DNA of 64,000 nucleotides from the NCBI GenBank assembly GCA_032690845.1, contig CM064430.1, positions 8,356,949 through 8,420,948 on the forward strand. The letters run 5' to 3'. The notes beneath the pieces were generated by a model. That model did no database searches, was not told where the DNA came from, and saw nothing but the letters and a program-made list of their open reading frames with translations. This DNA comes from Eleusine coracana subsp. coracana. Taxonomy: Eukaryota > Streptophyta > Magnoliopsida > Poales > Poaceae. Below are positions 45,681 to 56,159 of this stretch, piece by piece. The translations under genes were made by a program, and so were the position numbers. The stretch's first letter is position 1. Each line of letters starts with the position of its first letter.

Positions 45681-46560
45681 ACAAGAACAGATTAACATAC
45701 AAGAACACAATTACATAAAAGCTATGATTTCAATAGAGCATATACAAGGCACTTATGCTAAATTATATGAGGGCAGTGAGCATCAAACTACAAACTAAGG
45801 CAGAAAGTATATGGGGCACCACATGGCAACAAAATAATCATATGGCAGCAAAATTACGGCAGTACATGGCAATTATAAGAGTAATCACAAGAACAACATT
45901 ATATAGGACATCATTATATGGCAAAATAGAATACAAGGACACAAGAACAAAACAACATACAAGAACAAAATTACATAGAAGTTATGATTTCAATAGAGCA
46001 TATACAAGGCACTTATGCTAAATTCAATGAGGGCAGTGAGCATCAAACTACAAACTAAGGCAGCAAGTATATGGGGCACCACATGGCAACAAAATAATCA
46101 TATGGCAGCAAAATTATGGCAGTACATGGCAATCATAAGAGTAATCACAAGAGCAACATTATATGGGACATCATTATATGGCAAAATAGAATACAAGGAC
46201 ACAAGAACAGAACAACATATAAGAACACAATTACATAGAAGCTATGATTTCAATAGAGCATATACAAGTCACTTATGCTAAATTATATGAGGGCAGTGAG
46301 CATCAAACTACAAACTAAGGCAGCAAGGATATGGGGCACCACATGGCAACAAAATACTCATATGGCAGCAAAATTACGACAGTACATGGCAATCATAAGA
46401 GTAATCACAAGAGCAGCATTATATGGGACAGCATTATATGGCAAAATAGGATACAAGGACATAAGAATAGAACAACGTACAAGAACACAATTACGGCAGC
46501 ATTATATGGGGTAGTACATGGCAATCATAAGAGCAATGACAAGAGCAGCATTTTCTAAAG
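45681..46560. repeat. 260-bp tandem array, about 3.4 copies
   Basis: Units start at 45681, 45941 and 46201, with a partial fourth from about 46460. Each contains ATTTCAATAGAGCATATACA, GAGGGCAGTGAGCATCAAAC and repeated ATATGGCA motifs. Because 260 is not a multiple of 3, and yet similar open frames (88 codons) appear in each unit, the frames overlap by a few bases from unit to unit and are not a real gene. Confidence 0.92.
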
Positions 46561-46899
46561 CTATTAGAATTCACTGAATTCAGCAAAGCACAATAAGTCT
46601 AGCAGCACCAGACATAGCGAAATGCGCATGAATACCAGTAATCACACATTTCAGAAAGAACAGGTAGTTACACTCTGTAGTGTAGCCACTAACAAAAATA
46701 TGTGACATGCTAAAACACTCAAAATGAATGCAGGCAATGCAGTCTATGTCAAGAAAACAATGCAGACAGTATATAGAATGCTTTGCTCACATATGAACCT
46801 AAGAAGGAAGGCACAAAGTATATAATTTCCAGGCAAGCAACCATCAAGTAGATAACAAAGCATAGTGTGAAATTTTGCATTAACAAGATACAAAATAGA

Positions 46900-47270
46900 T
46901 AACAAACATTCCATGAATGGTAACCAGGGAGAGGAGGGGGCCGGCGCGTACCAGAGAGAGGAGGGGGACGGTGAGGAGGCTCGCAGGCGGTGTTGGAGTG
47001 CATGCGCGATGGCGCTCAGGAAGGCCTCGGGGAGGAGGGCACGACGCGGTGGCCAGGGTTGGGGAGGGGGCCCACATGGTGGCCGGGGTCGGGGAGGAGG
47101 TCACGACGTGGCGGCCGTCGACGAGGACAGGGAGCACGACACGGTGGCTGGGGTCAGGAGGGGGTCCACATGGCGGCCATGGACGAGGAGAGGGGGCCCA
47201 CATGGTGGCCGGGGTCGAGGAGGAGGGCATGACGTGGCGGCCGTCGACGAGGAGAGGGGGCACGACGTGG
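46900..47270. other. GC-rich block inside CACTA element
   Basis: Purine-biased, GC-rich DNA with recurring GTGGCCGGGGTCG, GGGGGCCCACATGGTGGC and ACGACGTGGCGGCCGTCGAC segments. It resembles in style the GC-rich cores at 4660-4990 and 6000-6480. Its open frames on both strands are compositional. Confidence 0.6.
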
Positions 47271-47315
47271 CGGTTGGTTATGCGAACCGCCGCTAGTTTA
47301 TTTTTTTAGTTGTAT

Positions 47316-48040
47316 TCTTCACGCCTCCATTGGCGTCACAATTGTTGTTCCTCTTATAACGACTGTGTTTACACCTTGGGCATCTCACAGTGTTCTGATA
47401 CTCCTTTCGATACAATATGCAATGATTTGTACACGTGTGAATTTTTTGCACGCCCAACAAAAGTGGGGAAATCAGCTTCTTAGCAACGTATGTTGTCCTT
47501 GGCAACAAGTTGGGCTTTGGCAGCGCATCAGAAATAAGTTCCAACAAATTCGTGAAACTAGCGTCCGACCAGCCATGCATGGCCTTCAGCTTCATCAGCT
47601 CAAGTACAGTATGCAACACGGTAAACTCTTTACCGCATCCCTTAGATTCATCATATAATGGATCCTTTGATGCCTTCTCTGTTCTATGAAAATTATCAAG
47701 CCCTTTAGTTGTACCGGCATTGATCAACACCTGTGGCTGAATGTAACACAACAACTCCTCAACATCAAAATCAGCTTCACCAGGCGAATCCATCGCATCT
47801 GCACCAGATGAATTGACAACCTCGACCTCAACTTCAATATTCTCATCAAATTCCATATCGACCACACTGTTCTCACCATGTTTTGTCCATATCATGTACC
47901 CCTCAACAAAACCCCTCCGCACCAAGTGTGACTTTATTACTTCTATATCATTACACAAATTCGGATTCTTGCAATCAATACACAGACAATATATATCAGT
48001 CATCCGTTCACGTCGAGCATAATATATAGCAGATGATCGG
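47316..48040 (-). pseudogene. CACTA TNP2 transposase, N-terminal fragment
   Basis: On the minus strand, from an apparent ATG at 48003, the frame has the Transpos_assoc zinc motif (CLCIDCKN), IKSHLVRRGFVEGYMIWTKH, then an acidic spacer, ESKGCGKEFTVLHTVLELMK, SDASFTNLLELISDALP and a second Cys cluster (CTNHCILYRKEY, RCPRCKHSRYK). This is the start of En/Spm TNP2 (Transposase_21 family). Family members carry about another 600 residues with the catalytic core; here homology stops at GGVKN (about 47320), where CACTA subterminal repeats begin. The true start upstream of 48003 is also missing. Confidence 0.82.
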
Positions 48041-48059
48041 ATGTTTAATTAGTTGTGAT

Positions 48060-48905
48060 CTTTTTTATGCATATGTTTTCCACTTTTCTTGCAGTACTGG
48101 GACTGGAGTGGCCTTTACAGGAGTGGATGTGAGAGCTCGTGCAATACGGATGGCAACGGGGCGGGTTTAGGGCGGGTGGAGCAAAAATCCACCCGCGATG
48201 AGAGATGCTGCGGGTGGAAATCCCCACCCGCATCTGCACCCGCGGGTGGAAATCCTCACCCGCGTCCGCACCCGCCGGGTTTTGGGCGGGTGGCGGGTCC
48301 CCTGCGGGTTTTCCATGCATATATGAAAAAAAAATGCACTTTAGAATGGCTGTACCATATTTCAGTATTTCACACAAGCAAAAAAATAATAACTTGTCCA
48401 GAACTTAATAGTTAAGATTATTACAGACTTACAGTTTACAGTCAACACAATTACATGCATAAATCATTATTTGTTACACACATTGCCGGCGTGACGCTGG
48501 ACAGCGCGGGGCTAGATGGCGACTGGCGAGCGGCGCGACGCTGGGCAGCGTGGTGCTGGGTCGAGCAGCAGCAGGCCGGCATCAGAGGTGGCGTGTGGCA
48601 TGCATGAAAGTGCGTGGTCACCTGGTGCTGGCGGCTTGGTGGGGACTTGGGAGGATAAGGTTAGGGTTAGGGGAGTAGTGGAGTGGAGTGGGCTAGATGG
48701 GCTAAACCTTTTTTGGGCTTTTTTTGGGGCCCACGAGGAGCCCACTGGTGAGAAACAAAACCCACACCCGCACTCGGTGGGTGCCAAACCCGGCGGGGCC
48801 CCGCACCCAGAACCCGAATTGCCATCCCTAGTGCAAATGCATGACACAGCTCAACTTACCAGTGAAAGTCTTCTAATAGGTCAAGAATGCGAAGGAGGTG
48901 TCTAG
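48060..48905 (+). pseudogene. Last exon of an F-box paralogue, split by a MITE
   Basis: TATGC...TTTTCTTGCAG followed by TACTGGGACTGGAGTGGCC (exon from 48095) matches the copy 3 intron end and last exon (TATGCTCATAC...TTTTGCAG, CACTGGGAGTGGCCGC). Leaving out the inserted hAT MITE (48145-48830), the exon reads on as GCAAATGCATGA, as in copy 3 (TCAAATGCATGA; stop 48842-48844). A 5-bp CTGGA duplication near the start shifts its frame. The likely parent is F-box copy 2, whose exon 1 ends at 33000; the 15 kb between is transposon. Confidence 0.72.
48145..48830. mobile_element. hAT-type MITE with GGATGGCAA termini
   Basis: The left end TACGGATGGCAACGGG and right end CCCGAATTGCCATCCCTA are imperfect inverted repeats of the common grass hAT form TAGGGATGGCAA. 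GTGCAA borders both sides (48139-48144 and 48831-48836), an imperfect 8-bp target duplication. The ends are rich in CACCCGC/GCGGGTG motifs. Its insertion disrupts the F-box last exon. Confidence 0.8.
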
Positions 48906-49538
48906 TGGATGCGGTATTAGGCCTTAAGCTGATAGCTTTTTAGTCGACGTAAAGTTTTCTTGAGTTTCAGTAAGAGGAGATTTTGTTACGAAGCACTGGT
49001 GCTCTAGATTTTGTTTAGAGCAGATTAAAACAACTTTCATTCTTAGTGATTTTGGACCCCAATGATTTTCAAAGATTCATGCAAAAGCACTGTTATCTAC
49101 TGATGATTATTAAGCTCTATGACCCGATTGCTAACTTACCCTTTCGAGCTCGCGTATTGGCTTCTTTTTTAATTAATAATGGCATTGACATTGGCATCCT
49201 ATTGCAGACAGGGTATAATTCCATGTAAATATGAATGTAATAAGTGTTCATTGAAGTGACTAAGAAAGGTGATTACAGTGTTCCACTTTCTTAAATGAAA
49301 GGGAATGATTCGAACCAAGAAGAAGAAACAAACTAATCGACCTATCATATAATATGAAGTACTCAACATCTATGATTTTGGTTACAACGAATTACCAGGA
49401 ATTAGCTATTGCATCCCAAAAATCAGCAGAGATAAGCAACTAAGTCTAGAATGGGGATTGCTACTCCGAGTAGCAAAAGGATGACCCTGAATTGAAACAG
49501 AGGCTTCCAGCGAATCACCACAATATCAAAGCCACAAC
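48906..49538. other. 3' flank of F-box fragment
   Basis: Probable 3' UTR and downstream DNA of the F-box 2 locus; no gene or repeat boundary recognised. Confidence 0.4.
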
Positions 49539-50069
49539 TAGAGCTGTTCAAATGAGCGCCCCGCCCTACACGTAAAGGCCCAACACGTTTATTACCGGGC
49601 TGGCACAGCACACGAGTATTTTTGGGCTGTGCTGAGGTAGCCTTCGGGCTCAGCTGCTGGCCACGAAATCGTGCCGGGCCACCCCACTAGCCACGTGAGC
49701 ACGCACAACCCAATAATTCAATTACAACCCATTATAACACTGAAGCTGATGAAAAATAAAGAGAAATAGAGTAGGTGGTAGGATTGGAACTCAAAACTTT
49801 CACTATTATTACTATAATAATAAGATGACTTACCATCATTTTAAGAAACTCTTTTTTAACTATAACATAAATATAGTTATTACTTAAACAAACTTTATCG
49901 GTTCGTGCCGTGACGGTTCTCTGGCCTGCCCATCGGCCCAAACACGGCACATAGCATAGGGCCGTGCCAGCACGGGCCCTAAATTAAGTGGGCCGTGTCA
50001 TGCTCAAGACATGCTTTTTTTGGCATGCTTTGTGCCAGCTCACTGACCCGACCTCTTTGTACACGACTA
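49539..50069. mobile_element. hAT MITE with perfect 8-bp target duplication
   Basis: GCCACAAC lies on both sides (49531-49538 and 50070-50077). The ends TAGAGCTGTTCAAATG and its rough inverse (CTCTTTGTACACGACTA) fit hAT termini. The interior carries GGGCC- and GTGCCGTG-rich inverted motifs (for example GGCACAGCACACG and GGGCCGTGCCAGCACGGGCCC), giving strong secondary structure. 531 bp, non-coding. Confidence 0.85.
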
Positions 50070-50082
50070 GCCACAACACTTA

Positions 50083-50651
50083 GGCTCTCTTTGGTTGGGA
50101 TTTCCAACCTACTTTTGCTTTTACAAAGGTCAAAAGCTAACCAAAGGCCTCAAAAGCTAGACATGCTTTTACCTCAAAGCAGTTTTCACTCCAGTACAAA
50201 TCCAAAAGCACCATCTCCCCTGCTTTTACCGGCTTTTAAGGTGGGTAATTTTGAGTTATTTACCCACCTGCCACGGATTCTGAGAAAAAAAACAATTCAT
50301 TTTCTTTTTTCTTCCTCAGTCGACCCTCATCTCTATTCTCCACTCCCCGACGCCAAGGCCGCTGCTGCCGGTCGGTCGGGCCTCCGTCCACCCACCCGGC
50401 CGCTTCTCCCTTCGACCTCCTGCTCGCCCAACTGCTTCTCCCTCCGGCCTCCTGTGCGCCCGCCTGCTGCTTCCTCCGGTCGTCGCCCGCCTGCTCCGAC
50501 CTCCACAGACTCATCCGACACGAGGCCGAGGTTGGGGAGCGCCACCGCGTGATTCCATGGATCACCGAAGCTTCATAGTGGACAGGCGGCGGGTTCGCGT
50601 GAGGGCAGACGGCAGTGGCGGGTTCGCGCGAGGGTAGGACAGGCGGCAGCG

Positions 50652-50702
<51 letters not shown>

Positions 50703-50927
50703 CAGAGGAGGAGGAAGAAGAAGCTAACAAGTAGGGTCCACTCGTTAGTGAGAGAGAAAGAGTGTAATGCTGAGTAATGTGGATGACATGTAGTGTTTGT
50801 TTAATAGTTGTTATGAAAGCCATAGCCAGTTAATCAAAATGGTCTTCTGTTTTTCCCACAGCTTCTTTTTCCACATCCACAGCTCACAGGTACTTTTTAA
50901 AAAACCATAGCTCAACCAAGTATACCT
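50083..50927. mobile_element. MITE with GGCTCTCTTTGGTTGGG-type ends
   Basis: The left end GGCTCTCTTTGGTTGGGATTT and the right end ...CATAGCTCAACCAAGTATACCT form imperfect inverted repeats; TTA precedes the left end and TTA follows 50927. The middle is C-rich then GC-rich. The family resembles PIF/Harbinger-like MITEs of grasses. It inserted 13 bp from the neighbouring hAT element. Confidence 0.6.
50655..50700. repeat. (GA)n microsatellite
   Basis: About 22 uninterrupted GA units within the MITE at 50083-50927, the longest dinucleotide run in the window and likely polymorphic. Confidence 0.95.
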
Positions 50928-51771
50928 TTAGTGGCATATGGGAAACAAAACATCAGATCTGATATCACACCAGAGAAAAACCCTACACTTCCACAAAAGT
51001 GGGCTGACATAAAGGGCTTAAGAAATGAAAAATAAAGAGTTTTGACCCACAAAATTGGTGGACGAACTGAGATGTGACGTGAGGTAGTTGGAAGAAAAAT
51101 TGACTGAAAGAAATTCATTTTTAACTAACAAATGTTTAGAAATTTTGTTTGTTTTTTCTAATTTTTGTTGAATGCTTTCTTAAAAAAGCAACAATAATTT
51201 AAGCTTATAACTAGACTGGACCAAATAAATAAAGTCAGGCCTATAACTGGACGGGCCAACTACATAAAGTCAGGCCCATACCTCGCTTTTTCTTCCTTCC
51301 ATAGATACAACTAGCCTCACAGTAATCACTATGGACAAACTTCAAGAGCTCTAGTCGACGCAGGGAGAAGGGAAGAACACAACCATGAAGTAGAAAAGTC
51401 AGATCTCAGAGATATGACGTATCCGTTTGAGTCGTTAACTTTGAACAGGGAATAGTTTTGCCTCCAGTGTTTCGTGGAGGCTGATAGCGCACGACTGATA
51501 TACAACTAGAGGGAAAGCTACACTATGAAAAGTAATGATGTAAGAATACGGATATAAAATGGATGATCACATCTTTCTTATTAAGGAATAGAGAAGAATT
51601 AAATTGGTTTGTGAGTTGTAATGGGGTCCTGTTTCAGTAGCATAACTTGTCAGCTATGCGACAATTTTTGGTGTTACTATCTCCTAATTTTCATGTCATG
51701 ACTCATGATGTAGTATAGTTTAGTTGTGCACTGAATGTAATTTAACCCGTATGACTGAGACTGGTGGGTCC
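50928..51771. other. Upstream DNA of F-box gene 3, left of the LARD insertion
   Basis: No gene was recognised. Before the retroelement inserted at GGTCC (51767-51771), this was the distal promoter region of F-box copy 3. Two GGGCC/CATAAAGTCAGGCC-type short repeats occur at 51234-51282. Confidence 0.45.
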
Positions 51772-52114
51772 TGTTATAGTTACAAGACCCAACATACATA
51801 TAATGGGCTATGTCAACCTAAAGGGATGACAAAGCTAGAGGAGGATACAACTAGCCAAGAAGAGAAGGAGCCGGCATCAATCAACCAGCCCCCCTCATGA
51901 CCTCTAGGGTCTTGTATTTATAGAAAAGGGGAGAAGAGAGGAATCCCTCTTCTACCCTCGATGTGTTGCAAATCACCATTTTACCCTTGGTGGAGGGTAC
52001 AAGTACACAAATATCCTTAAGTTTATAATTGGACCAAAAAACTACATGGGCCAAACATGAGGTAATTGAGCCCATGAGGAGAAATAATGGATTCCTTGAA
52101 CCCTAGCTCCAACA
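51772..52114 (-). repeat. 3' LTR of LARD-like element
   Basis: It runs from TGTTATAG to CTCCAACA. It holds a minus-strand TATA box (TATAAATA, 51915-51922). By hand alignment it differs from the other LTR at about 45 of 343 positions, mostly C/T and G/A transitions. Confidence 0.9.
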
Positions 52115-52679
52115 GTCCTCCCTCATCTGTAGACTCTCGGAGGCACGAGGGGCTACTAATGAAATACTGCTCGTAGCTCCTCATGGCTCAGAGGCCCAAT
52201 CTATGAAGTATCAAATTACATGTCTTACTACAAATTCTACTATAATATTACATGAAGAAAGAAGTACATAGCAATATTTATGAGGTTCTTCTGCCTAGCC
52301 CTTGAGACTTGAAACTGACCGAAAGGTGAGAGCCTCTCTTCAGGAGTTAAAGTTAAGCCAAAGGCATCCTTGCTTTGGAACCCGGAGTCGTGCTAAAGGT
52401 GAGAATCTTTATTGGTAATAATAGCTAGGTCGAAGATGTGGCCGATGTCTTTATTATTTTGGACCCAACCTGAAAGTTGAACTTTTGACCAAAATGGTTT
52501 CTGAAACACGCATATACCTTTGTTAGCTGCTATGAGTCCGAAGGAGAAGTAAGTAGTTTCACTTTCTCACATACAACAGTCAAATATAATAGGCAAATAT
52601 TTGTATGTACTCCTCCTCCCTTTTGACTGTTGTTGGGGGGAAGTGAAAAAACCACTTAAGTTGTACTGCAAGACCAGCG

Positions 52680-53410
52680 GTTAGCCCCCTCCCTAGTGTG
52701 GATGGATTTACTGTTACATCTCAAGGCTGTGGGCTTACACCCCTCCCTAGCACGGGTGTATGAATTGTTGCATCAAAGCCGAGAGCTTACACCCCTCCCT
52801 AGCATGGATAGATGAATTGTTGCATCAAGGCCGAGGGCTTACACCCCTCCCTAGCATCGCATGTTGTCTATAAGCTTCAAGCGTCACTCTTTGAGATTTT
52901 GAATTTTTGAGAAGTTGTGGCCTTCGGGCTACATGTAAAAGTTTATGCCTTCGGGCTGTTCATATAAATGCCATCGGACTCACTATGTAACTAATGCCTT
53001 CGGGTAACATGTACTCACTCTAGTGCCCTCGGGCTTTCTATATAAGTTATAGCTTCGGGTACCATGTATCATATCATGTGCTCTTGAGCTATTTAATAAT
53101 TATGAAGGAAAAATAATTCATACCGTATAAAACATACATGTCGAGCGCCTCGTCAGGCTTCGGCATGCTTCAAACCGTAGTTGTTCGGCACCGGGAGGTG
53201 TTGCCCCCGGCTTTCCGGGCATGTCCTTTCGGAGCATCAGGCCATAGTTGCCCGGCATCGGGTAGTGTCGTGTCCGGCATTCCGGACATGTCCTTCCGGA
53301 GCATCAGGCCGTAGTTGCCCAGCATCAGACCGTAGTTGTCTAAACTCAGGCTATAGTTGCCTTTGCAAGAAAAGTAAAGGACGCGTCCCTTTGGACCTTA
53401 GGCCGTAGTT
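52680..53410. repeat. Repeat clusters in left interior of LARD
   Basis: There are three kinds: a 52-bp unit (CTTACACCCCTCCCTAGCA at 52734, 52786, 52838, with a degenerate first copy at about 52682); short GCCTTCGGGCT/GCCTTCGGGTA units at 52919-53070; and a unit with CCGTAGTTGCCCGGCAT and TCCGGAGCATCAGG recurring from about 53176 to 53420. All are built around CTTCGG or CCGG cores. Confidence 0.8.
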
Positions 53411-53420
53411 GCCCGGCATT

Positions 53421-56150
53421 CAAGCAAAAAGAAGATGATCAATATTTCTTTACCATGCATTTTTATGCATAATGCATGCTTGTGTGTTATGAATGATTGT
53501 ACATGCTTATGATGCACCTGTATGAAGTGAGAATGAGAAAAAGATGAAGATTGTGAGGCATTCGGCCACTTTCCTTAGCTTCAGATCCCTGCATAATATT
53601 TGTTGTCAAGTACATACACGTACTATGTAAGAGTTGATTCATAGCATAAAATTGCACCAAAGATGTGATAGTTCGTGGTGCTTGTTCCAAGTGAAATCCT
53701 CGGATGAGATTTTCAAATACTGCCTTCATTTGCACCTGTAAAGAGCACAAACTACAAACAAGTTGACATAATTAGATCCGAAGGCAATTGATATATTATG
53801 AACATCTGTTCCCTCTGCAGATTTGACATAGTTTGGGCGTTTTTTCTTATACCGTGCATTAAAGGATACATTTGTTGCATGTGTAGTAATTGTGAATTGG
53901 TCATGCTTCGGGTTACAACTCAGGAATAGATTGCAGATAGCTTCATTACACAGACAGGAAACCCCTCCCTGGCATATCAGTTTACATGTACATACTTCTA
54001 GTACGATATTTGCTAATCATAATTTTTTGTTTACTGCATCTAGGTAAGTTGTCGAAAGTCATTTCTGTAAACTTTCAATTTTGAGCCTCCGGAGCTCACT
54101 GGGCTTTGACGCTAGACGACGAGCAACATCTTAGTAACCGAAGGGGTATACCGTTCTCCACTTGGCAAGATTTTTTTTGAAATCAGGTCTCGGTGGGTGG
54201 CCGAAGGTGAGAAGTGACGTGGCCGAATGTCCCTCAGGCTGCCACAACCTCAATGATGTTTCTATTCATCATTGCCACATACTCAAAATCTCAGGCAATG
54301 ACTCTTTGGGGTATGCCTAAACCAGAAGTCCCGAAGGCAAGTCAAAACATTGTGAGCCCGAAGGCTATAAATTGGAGATCACTACACAACCACGAGCAAG
54401 TGTTCAGTCTCAGCCGAATGCACACCTATGTACATGGGTCCCAAGATAAGTACCCCGGACGCGCATTTTGTGTTTTTTTTTTTTACACACACAAATTGTG
54501 TGACGTTAGACAACAATCAGCTCTAGACTAGCGGATAGTGTCCATGTAGCTGAAAATCAAGTATGTCTCCAATCTTTTCCTAAGAACGTATGCTTGCTCT
54601 CAAGTGACTCACGGGTCTTCGGTGTTGATATGCAATCGTATATGATTACGTTCTGGTTTGTCTATACCTTGCTGAGCTTTGGTGCATGACGCATTAATTA
54701 CATGTACCTAGCGGCTCTTCCTTCTACTTGCTAAGGTCCCTCCCAGCTACAAGTCACATGACATCCGAGGAATCGCCATTTTTATTAAATGGCCGTACCA
54801 GCAGCAAGCCTTCCGCAAGGGCCTCATCGGACACGCGCGAGCTTTAGACATTGTTGGTGCCTAGAATAATTTTGGTGGCATTGTGCTTCCAGGATACATC
54901 ACCGGCCAGGCGTTTCTTAAGTTGAAACACTTCACACCCTTTAGACTGTAAACCCTTCCGACTCGGGATATATTTTGCCATTCGGTATGCTCTCTTTGGT
55001 TGTGCAGCCACGTAGTGTCGCACGTCAATGATGTGCTCTAGTGACATCATGACTGCACCATGATGATGCCACTGTGTATTTTTATCTTAGTTAAGAACTT
55101 GCGGGCGTGTTCCGCTTGTTTGGGCAGCAGTCTAAATAACAGACTCTACGGTTGGGTTGCCCTTCGGCGCCTAGTAACAGGCCGTTAATGCTCCCTGACA
55201 AGTGAGTAGCCATATGCTCCTCGAGTACTCAAGTGTGGTTTCATATAAAAGGCATACCCACCCACGTAGCCCGAAGGGGGTGGTCACTTAGGTATTTTGA
55301 CCGTATCATATAGCAGCTGCAGCCCCCAACATTGATGTACCTTCAGGACCCGCTTCCCCGGTAACACTTCCCAAGCTGGGATGAACTAGGTGTTTCTTTC
55401 GTGTAGGCTACGGTACCCATTCAACTTCTAGACTAGGCCAACTTCTGGGGCATAATTCCTGGCCATCGGGTAATAAACTATTAAGTATACCCATTACGAT
55501 TGTATTTCTTGCTCATTCGCGTTCGACAACATGCAGGTTCAAGCGTGTGTGCATTCACTGTGAGAAAGGCTTGAGCACCATGGATCAGTTGTGACGACAT
55601 TTTTTATTTTGAGCCATCTTTTTTTTTATGAGCATATGCTCGATGTTGATTGTAGCCCACGGCACGAAACATCGTCACCCGGATGGAACATAGAACTCAT
55701 AAGTGATGCCCTGAACTTAGTGTAGCCTTCGACAAGTTACACAGCAGCCGGTGAGCTGATTGGGGCGTGGGTGCTAATGGCTACCGGGCCTCCTTTACTA
55801 GCTAGCCCATTCAATTTTTAACAAATCAGTTGTAAGCCTTTGGGGACTAACATTTAAAAATAAAATAAAAATTGTTTGAGTATATGTATGGAAAACAAAT
55901 GCTAGCTACTAACGCTTTGGCGTGCTATAAATCTTCGGTAACCCCTCCCAGTGAGGAGCTTCTGACACAGACAAACATATATGTGCTCTACCTTCGGCTA
56001 GCTAGAAAATTGAACTCTAGCTAAGAAGTAGCAAAGCAAAGGTGGACCCATGCACTATGTCAAGATGTGCTAAAATATAACATAGAAGGCATCTAAATAG
56101 TCTGCGCTGCTAAGTTCAATTATTGATAAAAGTTGCAATAATTAAAAGCC
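53421..56150. other. Central interior of LARD, non-coding
   Basis: No domain of any retrotransposon protein can be recognised on either strand. CCGAAGG/CCTTCGG motifs recur at irregular spacing (for example 53773, 54137, 54200, 54331, 54358, 55273). Confidence 0.6.
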
Positions 56151-56159
56151 ATGGATGTA

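Larger units (their letters stand above)
42284..47315 (-). mobile_element. CACTA (En/Spm-like) element, damaged
   Basis: The left terminus CACTACAGCAAAAAGG (42284) is followed by AGCGGCGGTT/AACCGCCGCTA subterminal repeats to about 42560. Inside are a minus-strand Transposase_24-type pseudogene, two tandem arrays, a GC-rich block (46900-47270), and GGCGGTT...AACCGCCGCTAG subterminal motifs ending near TTTAGTTGTA (47304-47314), which resembles a CACTA terminus lacking its final GTG. TTA precedes the left end, but no matching TTA follows the right, so the right end is rearranged. The subterminal motif links it to the 5510-6656 element. Confidence 0.75.

Noticed and set aside
46880..47309. Open frames in the 46.9-47.3 kb GC-rich block
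   Set aside because: Overlapping frames on both strands in internally repetitive GC-rich DNA within a CACTA element.
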